This document shows, piece by piece, positions 1 through 11,200 of a stretch of 64,000 bases of DNA. The stretch is from Polytrichum commune (lineage: Eukaryota; Streptophyta; Polytrichopsida; Polytrichales; Polytrichaceae). The notes beneath the pieces were generated by a model. That model worked only from the letters and a program-made list of their open reading frames with translations. It ran no database searches and was not told the origin of the DNA. Both the position numbers and the translations under genes were made by a program. Each line of letters opens with the position of its first letter. Positions within the stretch are counted from its first letter, which is position 1. The DNA lies in assembly GCA_950295325.1 (NCBI GenBank), contig OX485808.1:38274527-38338526 (forward strand). Reading direction: 5' to 3'.

Positions 1-40
1 ATAATTAATATGGCTAGTAGAGTTATCATTTGAATTAACA

Positions 41-320
41 GGACTTTTGGTCAGGAGTTGCTTGAATGTTTTGCATGCAACATGTCCCATGTTTCGCTAA
101 GTTTTTTTGTGCATGATTGAATATTGGTGTAGAGGTTTGAACAAAGAACATTCTAAATTAATTCATTGAAGGCCAAACTCAATAATGAGTTTGACCCTCA
201 ATGAACCTATGTAGAATGTTCTTCGTTCAAAGCCCCACACCACCTCCAAGCATACACCCAAAACTTACTAAGCCTAGAACATGTTGTATGCAAAACAACC
301 AACTCCTGACTAAAAGTCCC
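41..320. mobile_element. Foldback MITE, copy 1
   Basis: The two halves are nearly perfect reverse complements, so the whole 280 bp could fold into one long hairpin. It opens with GGACTTTTGGTCAGGAGTTG and closes with the complement of GGACTTTTAGTCAGGAGTTG. The arms also share the GCATACAACATGT-like block and a GAACATTCTA block. A TTGAATT-like word lies on both sides and may be a target duplication. There is no coding capacity. A diverged relative lies at 2444-2684. Superfamily unknown. Confidence 0.75.
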
Positions 321-754
321 ATTGAATTGGAGGATAATTCTAGAAAGGTGTGTGTTCTTCACTTGAATAGTGACACTTGACCATATCAGTTATCGCCCCT
401 GGGTTGGGTTCGGGTTGGGTCAAGATCAAAAACGTGTTGCTTATGACGTGCAATATTGACAAAGGAATAGCTGAACAACCTACCGGGAGGTTAGTAGTAC
501 ACCTTAGCCATATTTGAAAGCATACACTTTTCAACTGATTATTGATGACTGGACTGTCATATTTTCATGTTGGTGTACAAACACCAACTTTCATTTATCT
601 TCTTTTTCTCTTTGACCATTTGATGTCATACATTCATTAAGTGTCATTGTGGATTTGATTTGATCATTCTAGAATTTAGGATTTTCCAGAAAAGAAACTT
701 GGATATTTATTAGAGTAGTTCTCCTTCCAGCTAGTGGGTTTTGATTGGGATGAG

Positions 755-975
755 TGTCTGGGGAGAGTTTTGGCCACAACTGGTCGAGATCCCAGTGTTT
801 CCAAGTCCAAACGGTTACATGTTGACATCTTTCGGTTTTTCTTTATCAAATTGAGGTAGATTCTCTAAATTCCTCTAAAATGATGGGAAATTTTCCTGAA
901 GTCTTGAACTTCAACCAGTTAGTTCTCCAACCCAACCGGCTCATCTGTAACTAGCAGCCGGCTCTCCCCATTCAT
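755..975 (-). repeat. Dispersed repeat family E, copy 1
   Basis: Read on the minus strand, this matches the plus-strand stretches at 49755-49970 and 51068-51290. Shared words include ACCGRCTGCTAGTTA, GGTTGAAGTTCAAGAC, GAAAGATCACAACATGTA and a final GACTTGGA-ACAC. It is non-coding and of unknown class. The three copies differ by many substitutions and small indels, so they are old. Confidence 0.6.
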
Positions 976-1140
976 TGATTGGGATGGTCACTTAATTGCC
1001 CATAATCATTTTGAATGGATGAAGCTCTATTCATAGCATGAGAAAGAGCTGGCTACTTGGATTCTCCACACCTACCTGGACATCAAAACTTGGGTCCAAG
1101 CATACTCCTGACACAACCATGCCTCTCTCTTACAATCTAT

Positions 1141-1141
1141 G

Positions 1142-1197
<56 letters not shown>

Positions 1198-1198
1198 T
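1141..1198. repeat. Compound (TA)n-(TG)n-(CG)n microsatellite
   Basis: A TA run passes into about 14 TG units and then into a short CG/CA tail. It lies just past the recognisable 3' end of the GH3 pseudogene. Confidence 0.9.
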
Positions 1199-2443
1199 GT
1201 GCACACGTGCAGGAAATCCTTGGAGTTCATTTGGGTAGCATAAACCTCTCTGTGTATGACAGTGTATAAGATTTCCATGTTGAGATTTGACTTACAAACA
1301 ATATGCCAAGTGCAAGGGTAACCCTAAACCTTGAACAGAGACTTGTGCAGTAATGGAGATTGCAATTGGTGCCGACAAAAATGAATCTGTGAAGTTGCTG
1401 TAGCTCAAGCCATAGCCAAAGTCATAAATTTTGCTCCCTGTCTAGTATCGATATGTGCGACCTGGGTAGCCTGCAGAAGGATCAGGTTGCATCCGGTCCG
1501 CATGTCTGTCATGTTTGTGTTTGTGTACTCCTCTGGATATATATACCAGGAGACTGGTAGTTTCCCTCCTGGCACACAGAAATTGCCATAATCACTCACA
1601 AGTCAACTTATTTTTTCATCATTAATGCAAATTTGCAGCACACCATACATTTGGAGACTTTCTAAGTTATCAATGCTTCATAATTGAGTTGTGCATTTCC
1701 ACATTTTGTGAAGACTGGTCAAAGCATTTCCCTCCTGCACAGAACGTCATAAATCTCTACGTCACAAGTCAACCCACGTTCTTATGCTACGCACGTGAGA
1801 GCTTTGGAAGTTGGGACTTTTTCCAATTACTAAACTATCATAAATGAGGTGTATATGTTGCTGAGAATGTATGTATTCAGAACCAGGGTTATGGTCACCA
1901 AAGATGACTTTAGCTATGGATTGCCCACCAGCTTCACCCGGATATCCCACCCACAAAATGCTTGAATGTGACTATCATTCTTTGCAAATGAAATGTCCAC
2001 CGATCCGCCGCATATGACCACAAGCACAACTGGCTTACCCGAAGCGGCTCCGACAACTTCATTGATGAGGTCCTCCTGGTGACCTGGTAATCGCAGGGTT
2101 GCCCTGTCCCGAAATTTGGATTCCTCAATTGGGTTAACCCTATGACCAGGATGCCGGCATCAGCTGAGGACACTGTCATTGCAGATGCACTGAAATTTGC
2201 GGTGTCCTGTCAAGACGTGTCATTACATTCCCTTGAGTAGATGATTTTATTGGCATTAGTTGCCACTCAACCCAATCAGCCCTTCAAGTGGAGTTGTGTA
2301 TTTGCAGGAACACCTGGACGCACACAACTGCTGACATGTTATTCCTGTCTTTTAGGCAGAAACAACACTGTTAACTTGGAACTGGGATGACATGTCAACG
2401 AACTTTCTTCAAAATATTTTTCAGATGGCTCCTTTAACTCAAT

Positions 2444-2684
2444 GGGACTTTTGATCAGGAGTTGGTTGTTTTGAGATCTGCATACAACACTTTCCACGTT
2501 TGGTTTTTGGTGCATTCTCAGAGGTAGTGTGGAGTTTTGCAGAAAGAACCTTCTATATCGGTTCATTGAGGGAAACACATTTTGGTGCTAAAATGAGTTT
2601 TGGTCCTCAATGTACCAAAATAGGTTGCACTTCACCCAAATTCAAAGACTACCTCAGAGGGAACCGACTCCTGACAGAAAGCCT
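2444..2684. mobile_element. Foldback MITE, copy 2 (inside a GH3 intron)
   Basis: Starts GGGACTTTTGATCAGGAGTTG and ends with the inverted CAGGAGTCGG-type arm. The centre keeps the AATGAGTTTTGGTCCTCAATG turn also seen in copy 1 at 41-320. It sits wholly within the GH3 intron spanning about 2314-2740, so it did not itself break an exon. Confidence 0.65.
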
Positions 2685-4925
2685 CCTCACTTAAAGGATA
2701 ACTGTAATATACCTACAGTATATGCACCTAGCTAATTTACCTGCATAGTTTCCAAGCATGACGTCCGTTGCATTACATTTGGCCTGATGATGGCCACCTT
2801 TGTGCTCCACACAAATGGAAGAGTATTGCCATCATTTTTTAATAGCACAATGCCCTGTCATGCAGTTTCCACAGCAAGCTCCTGATGTGCGGCCAAGCAG
2901 ACATCGTTCACTCTTGTGGACCCATAGGGCTGGCTCTCTGGGTTGCCATCAAACATCCCCAGCCTCATGCACACCATAAAAAGTTGGGAAACCACGGCAT
3001 CAACACTTGACTCATTAGTCTTGCCCAAACCAATAGCGGACTCCATGTACTTCTGGAAGTACACCCCGCAATCAAGATCCAGACCTGAAACGAAGGTTTT
3101 ATTTCTAAGAAACCGCAACCCTGCTAATTCAACATGTGAAACTCACCTAACTTACCTCGATTCTCCAAAATAAATACCGAGCAAACCCGATTTCAGGGGG
3201 AAAAAAGACTCATTGAATTTCTTGAGCCAACATCTGCGACTGGAAAACACATCTCCCCACCTGCGTTTAGTGCATCCACAACAGCATCGTGAGGGGTGGC
3301 TGCATAATGGTGTGCTAAATAAATGGAAGAGCATCACAGTCAGACAAAATGAACCTGCCCCATTTAATCCAAGTCACGGGTGTAAATGCAACTCTTACAT
3401 GGATCAATCTTATTTTTATCCCATTTTAATTTTGAATTCAAAACTCTGGGAATGCTTGCATAGGTATAAGGAGTCACACCCAACCAACCCCCACATGTTT
3501 CTCGCGGTGCCTGTGAGGAAGTCGCAGTTCACACACGAGGACACTCCATCAACCTTGTCGTGCGAGCACATAAGGCTGCTCGACCTCCCATCCTGGAAAC
3601 AGCTTTGGAAATGGCACATCACATGTGTCTGCTAGGTCTTGTGCAGTAACCTGTCCAATATCACAAACCTATCTTTGTATAGAAATCTAACTTTCAGAAG
3701 AGGTGATTAGCCCCACAAACAGTCAGACATCTATTTTTCATCAGAATCCCTACAGAAATTGCAGTATACCGGTACTCTTGAAGCCGCAAGTGATTTATGA
3801 ATATAATGATGTGATCGATGAATATACATAATTTCAACCTAAAACATCAAGATTTATGGCCAAAAAAGATTATGAACATGCTTTGTTTGTACATGTGACA
3901 TATATACACTGATCAATTGTTGTAAGACCTTGTTGGATTGAATCTAAAGTCATATGCATTCTTTTACTATTGTAGATCGTTCATAATGATATGAGGTGTG
4001 TCTATAGACATTAACACGTTTTCTAACCAAATATGATGGGTCAAAGTTTCACCACTTGCCGGATCAACCTTGCGGCTATAAAATTGGGTGGACGGACCGT
4101 AGTGTGCTTACAAATGTGGGAGAATTGAGTTATGTTGAGTTTGCATCACACTTTTCCTACGTGTGAGTATCCACATGCGCCAAGATTGAGGTAAAGGAGG
4201 AATGGAAAGAAATCGGAATCCATGGCAAGATGGATTGAAACCTTGACATCGAAGTGGAATCGGTCGATGCCTTCCCAGTTTTCCAGATCGTAGGCTGTGA
4301 AATGCTTACAACAGGCTGACAGCTTCAGTCTTCGGGGGCCACCTTTGGTGGAATTATCCATGGCTGTATTTCTGGTATCTCCCTCTTGCATCCCCCGCAC
4401 AAATTGGACAGCATATGAACTCGAAACCACGGGGCTTCACCCGAGATTTCTTGAAGTCGGCCCCACCTCGGGTCACGCACAATGTTGACATTCGGAGCCC
4501 AGTAAGTGAGCCCAGCTATTCCTTGGTTGTAAAATGCCCCAGCTTCCGTCGACACCGCCTGCAATTTAGGCAATTCCAAAGAGACTCAGCCATCTTCCAG
4601 AAGTACATAACTTGCACAGATGAGAACTTGCTAGATGTGTGTTTACTGTCCCCCTAAATGTAGAAGATTTGGGTCCTGTATCTCTTGAAATTCTCCTTTT
4701 CTCTTAAAACTACAGCGTACAACGCTTTGCTACTCAGGAATGCCTCATTCTTGTATTGACTGACATAGCTAGCCAGTGAAGATGATGATACAGAAGCAGC
4801 ATCTGCTCGATACAGGTATTCACCTGATAAAATGCGCTAGAAGTTATTATATGGCTGAGGGTTTTGGATCAATCTGGATTTTCACCAATATTTATATCAC
4901 CGTCTCCTCTGCATAAGAAAGTTCG

Positions 4926-5375
4926 GGTTCCTAGTTACAAGGCAGCCTGTGATGTCCTGTGTGCAATGTCGGGATACTTCGGCGACTGAAATAGGGTATG
5001 GTTGACACTAAGACATGTGCAGAGTCTGCAGGAACAGGCGCATCGAGGTACTCGGAAATTGAAGAAGGGGATGGTGCATGCCACGCCAATTTGGTTCCAG
5101 AGCGACTTGTTGAAGGAGGCAGTGGTGAGGATATGCATATCAATATGCACATCACCGCCTCTGAACAAGGATGTTCAGGTTCCTAGTTACAAGGCAACTT
5201 ATGATGTGCTGTGTGCAATGTGGGCATACCTCGGCGACTGAATTAGGATTTGTCCAACATGAAGGCATGTGATGAATTTGCAGGATAAAGACACTCAGGA
5301 ATTGTAGAAGGGGATGGTGCATGCCTGGCCAATTTCATTCCAGAGCCACTTGTTGAAAGAGGCGATGGTGAGGAT
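4926..5375. repeat. Tandem duplication across a GH3 exon-intron border
   Basis: Copy a (4926-5130) and copy b (5178-5375) are offset by about 250 bp. Each holds the end of exon 1 on the minus strand (ASFNKSLWNQIG in a, ASFNKWLWNEIG in b) followed by the start of the intron. Both share GGTTCCTAGTTACAAGGCA at the downstream edge. The extra exon end cannot be spliced into a normal reading frame without repeating the peptide. Confidence 0.75.
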
Positions 5376-5702
5376 GGGCAAAGGGAAGCTGGTGACACGA
5401 GACAGGTTGCCACCGAAATTCACCTGCGTTTCCCCATGCAAGCCTTCCTGCCACCATTGGTACGCTGGGATGCCCAGCCTCTCCGATCCGGGGGCGGGTG
5501 TTTCCCAGCTGCAAAACCTTCTCCTGGAGGCTCATCCGCGACACCAAGTCCTGCGCTCTGACCTCATTACTCAGGGAGGTGCACAGAACCCCATGGTCTG
5601 GGGGTTACCCTTTTGGCAGTTGCAGGGCTTACAAGGGTAGTCCCCATTGCTTGGTTGAAAAAAACATGGCGGCGGGATGAGCAGCAGGATACAGAGAACC
5701 AT

Positions 5703-8206
5703 GCCAACTTGCTTCAAATTTCCATGAGCATTATGAATACCTACACCTAAACTTATTGCAGGATCATCCACCTTCGACCAAGATTGGAATTCGGATTGCA
5801 AAATACCCACAACAAATTCTAAGCCTCAATCTTATCAAGAAGACTCTCCATATTATCATGAGAACAAACAATTCTCAAACTACCCGAACAATCCAAAGAC
5901 TGAAATATCTCCACGGAAAATCCTTATGAAACTGCGTCGAATCTGCACTAGTTACCATTGCTGGAATCATGTTGACTTGATCTGCGGAAGCTCATGCATG
6001 ACATCGAATTTCAAGTCTTGAAGTGTGTCCGTGGACAACCGAATATATTCAAGCAGCTCTGAAGTTTGTTTCAGGTGGCTGGCAGTATATTATGCCGTTC
6101 GGAAGTGATCAAAAGCGCTACTGTGGCTGGATCCCACCACCAGAAATATGGTGTAGAAGGCAGAGTAGGGAGTCCCGGATTGCTTTCGACGATACTACAA
6201 ATGTCTCCATTACAAGGTATTGAACGATGGTCTACTAATTGCAAGAAGCTCAAACTCGTGGCAGCATTCATCACCTCGAGTGCTGCATATTTTAAACCTA
6301 CGTCATAGTGCCTGTTGGAATGGCTCGCTTCATATACTGTAGGTGGTAGAGATAGTTTTCGAAGATGATTAAGGCTGTTCAAGCCCAAGGAAAGGCCAAT
6401 GATCTCCGTAAACGGTCAATGTGCTCTTGTTGAACTGATCATGTTAGTTATGGTGACAATCATGCTCACAAGTTGCAAATTTGGAGCTATAATGGCTCTA
6501 GGGCCAATTTAATGTCGGGACCTTAAAGCATTTTTCACACAATTTCAAGTAGAAATTCTGCAAGATTGTGGATCGAGAATGGCTGTATGTGACTCAACAT
6601 TTACCAGCGACTAATTGCGCTATGAGTACTCCTACTGCAGCAAGAATTACAAAACCAGAGAGCTGCCAGTGATGTGAAATGTGGTTGAAGGGAGTGGTAT
6701 ATATACTTCAGTATGTGGATGTTGAGTGCAAATTCTTTGGTGCACTTGCAAACGTGAGATCAAATTTCATCATATCTGAAGATTCATGCTGATGCATCTA
6801 AAGATGCACCCAATTGCATACAGAATCCACTGATGCTCTCGTCTCCCCAAGAGGGTTCTCTGCTTTCACGTCTTCTGCCTTCCATTTGCTGAATGCCAAA
6901 GTTGACCTCAAATGGCCCAAATTTGCAGTGATCACTAATTGGAGACTTTGGAAAGTCTCAAAATAAACTTTACTCATAGTTTGGGATGCAGTATTCTGAA
7001 CATGGGGAACATTGGTAATGAACTTTCTACATATTCATGCATGAGGAGTATATATATTTCTCAATATAATAAGTATCTATATCATAATCAAAACATGCAC
7101 TAAACACGATATTGGACTTCAAGTCCTTGATTAGTCTCCAATTAACGAATATAGTGATAGTGATGAAGCTCAACATTCAATTGGACGACAATTGTTCAAT
7201 GACAATTGTTCCTCTTCATATAATCAACTCAGAAGCAAGTTATCTGAAGCAAAGAATTTGTACTGAAGGTGATCTATACATCGTGCTAGATCACAAAAGT
7301 TGCCAACTTACCAGCCAGAAAAGGAGACTTTGATGATAGACATTGTGCCATGTTTCTGAAGGCATCATGTTGCCATTATTCTGACCATAGGCGATACACA
7401 GCATTACAACCACATTGTATAATTGGTTTCAAGAGTAAATATTCTCAAAGCACAAGTTCAACTAAAAACAACATTAGATTCAATAAAATCATTCAAAAGT
7501 GTTATGTCACTGTATGTCAATATTGACTTTGGTGATGTTCACGGGTACTACTAATGGAGTGCACACTTTATTATTGTATGTAAAGCAGTGTGAGTGCTGA
7601 AAGAAGTGACATGAGACAAAATATAAATTTCAATTATAAATGGTGTAATTCAGAAAACATGATATCCAAGCAGTGTCAACTTGACCAGGACGACACCTCT
7701 TATGCCACCTTGAGAGTCTTGATTTATTTTCTGGACTCCCTGGGCTGGGACTGCGCCGTCACTTGATCAAGATAGTCAATCTCACAATACCGTGAGTTCA
7801 CTGCAGATTTATTTCTTTTCTCCTAAGTAAGCCTCTTAGACACTAAAAAGCAGATGTTGCGTTCAAGATCTAGTTTGTTGGATGTTTGCAGAAGAACTAG
7901 ACAACAAAATCTTTAACATAGTTTCTTGCATATACTGTCATAAATTGCAGGTTGATTCAGTTTCTCTTTGGCAGGTCAGGGCTCAATCCCCCTGTATAAT
8001 ATTGCCAAAACCAGAGCCAATGTAAGTTGATATACTCAGGTTCGAAGTCAAGGACAAATCCATTAATCTGGAGAATACTCTCTAGATGTAAACTTTGTAA
8101 GTCAGTTGTGTAAAGGTCTGGGAAAGTGTTCAATATCCCACTTTCACACACACAGTAAATGTTGTGGTTTCATATGAAGCAGCCAGTTTCATCGTGCAAT
8201 CGTGGG
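5703..8206. other. Spacer between GH3 relic and epsin gene
   Basis: About 2.5 kb of AT-rich sequence between two minus-strand loci. It should hold the promoter of the GH3 gene (right of 5702) and the 3' UTR of the epsin gene (left of about 8240). A 105-codon minus-strand open frame at 6071-6388 resembles no family I know. No RNA gene or clear repeat seen. Confidence 0.5.
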
Positions 8207-8242
8207 TCAGTTTCCTGGAACAAGTTTCAAAGGTGAAGCATA

Positions 8243-11200
8243 TTACAAAGATTTAAAGACGAAGCAAGTCTTAATACCTGTTCGAACATTCTTGCTGTAT
8301 GAATGCTGTGTCATGCTGAACTTGCTAGTAGCGTTGTAACCAGGTGTGCTTGTTGAAACAATTGGAGGAAAACTAATAGATGCAGACCTCTGCAATGGAG
8401 CTGGGGATGTAGCCATGGCTCCGCTAGTTGAATTCATACTGATCAGGGCATTCTGCTCCTGCTTGCTGCTCAACTGGCCATCTGCACAGCTTGTTACGAA
8501 GAAAGGGGTCTTTTGAAGTGAGAAATTCACCATCTCTCTAGGTAGACTGTTTTATGAAGGTTCCACCCCTTCTCTTCAATGATACAAAGCAGAAAAATAG
8601 GTTAAAGAAAGGGTTCCCAAAGGGATTAATCTCCATTGAATCAAAGTTTCAATTTAGTTTCAAAGTCTGTCCAAAATCTCGCAGAATGTTTCCTAAATTT
8701 TTCAAATTATAAAAAGTTCTAGAAGCATTTAGGGTATTGGGAATTATTTTGAGAATCTTTATGGTAGATTGTAAGAATTTCATCAAATATGTAGAATATT
8801 CCATGAATATGCGCATTGATTCACAGGCCCCCTGAAAAAATCCATTTATCTCATGTGGTGCATATCTCTACGAGGGAGTGACCCCCCGGGCAGATCATTT
8901 AAGGTTTAATAGTGATGACAACAACACATATGTGCAATTATCGCCAAGAGTTTTTCATTTTGAGTTCAATGGCTCGATATTTACCTCTGCCAATGTTTAG
9001 ATCCACCAGACCAGTAATGATTGGGTCATCCCAGAAGGCCGCCGATGTTGGCAACAAAAATGGGTTCGTCTGCTGCTGTGGTTGGTCAGCATTCCCACTG
9101 GTAATCTCTGGACTTTCAAAGGGATTGAAGGAGCTGAACAAATCCAGATTGCTGTTTTGAGCTGCTTGAGCTGCTTGAGTTGGCTGGTTGGCCGTAGCTT
9201 TACATGCTCCATTATAACTGAGATTATGTGACCCACCTCCACCACTAGGTTGTGCACTAGTAGAGTTCAATGAATCAAACAATGCAAAGGAAGGGTTGAA
9301 ATCGAAATTCATAGTTTCACTACTCAAGCCCAAGTTTTGAGTTGTTGCAGTTGTGCTTTTCTGAGGAGAGGCAGCCTGGGCGAATGGTTGGAACTCGTCA
9401 TTGCTGGCATTGTAGGGCAGTAATGATTGGAAGGGATCTACTGCGGGCAACTGAGGATGCACATTTTGGGCACTTTGAATTGCGGTTGCGTTGAAAATAT
9501 CTTTCTCCAATTTCTGCAAAGATCCACATAACTGGATTACTTTTTTGGATATGAATACAAGACGACAGCCAAAATGCATGCCATTTCTATGGAGCAGACT
9601 GATCACTCCACTAGGAAGGCAAGGGAGTGTATTTATACTTGACACCAAAATTCTCCCTTGAAACAATGGCATATGTTGATATTCATTCACACTCGTTCGA
9701 ATAGAGAGCAAGACTTTTGAGATACTGGCACAGTCTTGAGAGACCAATGCAAAAAGCAAACTGATGGGCTACAAGGTGGCCATGCCCAACATTCTTAATT
9801 ATTGTATTTAAGTTTGCACCAGCCCTTCATAGCTTAGAAGCTCTCAACCCTCTTCTAATGATCAACATTGATTACTGTACCTGAATTACATTACTGGTGA
9901 CCGGACCTGCAACAGGTGTGAAAGAATCTTGGAACTCTACATCTGCAAACAAGTCTTCAAAGGCTTTGGGACCTTGCGCAAAGAGGTCTTCCTTTCCTGC
10001 AACTGTAGCCATATGCCCAGCCATCAAGCCTCTTGTCAAATCCAGGTCACAGACAAATTGGCACAAAATTTTCAAATCAGAGTGACATTAGCACAGCCAT
10101 TCACAGCTTGTCAATGACAACAGCAGATTACTGATTTCAAGCTCAAAGGAGGTCAAACTATGGTAGTAGCGCTAGAGAGTATGAGAATCTTCAGTTACAG
10201 GAAAAACCTCCTCAGGACTTCTGTCCACATTGAAGCAGTGAGAGCTCAGTGAAAGAAAATTGAGAGAGATTATTAGAGGCTTCAATAGTGTGTAGCGTAG
10301 TCAAGGTTGCAAAGTACCGGGTGGTTTTGAAGTGCCCCTTGGATTAAAATCCTCAGAGTCGTCCTGTAGCGAATTGAGTGAGAAGAAGGTTCCTTCTCCC
10401 GAACTGAGCGAAGGATGTTGTGATCGCTCCATAGCCTGAGATTGACTTGTGCAAGCTCGGGCCACAGCAGCCGCCACACCGCTATTCCCTCCGCTCCTGC
10501 ACAGGAAGTGTGGACCATGGACATATCATTCTTCTGAATGCGCTCCCTTTTTGCAGTCATACTAAACAAAATGCATAACATCGTTAAGCTCCTTATGAGA
10601 CCATCCTTAGATGAGGAATCAAAAGCCATTGCAGCAAGAATAACGGGCCGATTCCATACGTATTAAGACTGAATCTAGCTTACCAAGCTTACCCTAATTA
10701 TGTTAGCTGTTAGCACACCCGGTATTCAACAATGTTGTGTGCGAGGTGCATCACACAACCCCGTTCATTTGGGATGCTGTTACAGCCCTACTTATAGGAA
10801 TGGCAAGCCATAGGTTTTTTAACAGGAAGCAAACCTGGAGTATGGGTGAGCATTCTCGTCATGGCCACGCTCTTTCTCCCCATCACCAGATGATTTATCG
10901 CTGTATCGGTCCCCTCCTCTTGAGCTGCGACCATCCATAGAATTCTCAGTGATCCTTACCAGAGCTATTATCCCATCTTACTTTAAAAATGTACTCTAAA
11001 CTCTAGACTTTGATCTTCGAGGGGTTCAATAATTAATAACAAGCGCATGTAATATCTCAATTTGCTTCAGCACAAACTTAACCTGCAATGAAATTATATT
11101 TACCTTCAAACGAAAAAAAGTGTTACAACGCTTCATTGGCTTAAGGAAAGACTCCAGAAGTGAAGATACCTCTTGGTGTCGGCTTGGGAGCAGGCTCGGT

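Larger units (their letters stand above)
1339..5702 (-). pseudogene. GH3 beta-xylosidase-like pseudogene
   Basis: Relic of a plant glycoside hydrolase family 3 beta-D-xylosidase/alpha-L-arabinofuranosidase, a secreted cell-wall enzyme. A possible signal peptide starts at 5702. Recognisable exons: 5325-5702 (LVSRMSLQEKV), 4242-4558 ([29 protein letters not shown]), about 3490-3650 (SSLMCSHDKVDG), 3261-about 3318 (AATPHDAVVDALNAG), 2741-3084 (GLDLDCGVYFQKY, QGIVLLKND), 2313 downward, 1884-1950 ([22 protein letters not shown]) and about 1340-1568 (KLPVSWY, YDFGYGLSYS). Lesions: frameshifts near 5590, 5490, 4440, 3605 and 1490; stops at 2858-2860 (Arg codon to TGA) and 1442-1444. An in-frame gap removes the family YIVSD segment that carries the catalytic nucleophile Asp. 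Exon 1 is partly duplicated and no C-terminal fibronectin-like domain is visible. Homopolymer assembly errors could explain one or two shifts, but not the gap, stops and duplication together. Confidence 0.9.

Noticed and set aside
1405-5702. GH3 gene as a functional gene damaged only by sequencing errors
   Set aside because: Homopolymer slips could explain the 5490 and 3605 shifts, but not the loss of the nucleophile segment, the duplicated exon end, the two stops and the missing 3' domain together.
6071-6388. 105-codon minus-strand open frame upstream of the GH3 start
   Set aside because: No likeness to GH3 N-termini or any family I know, and no splice link was found; not annotated as a gene.
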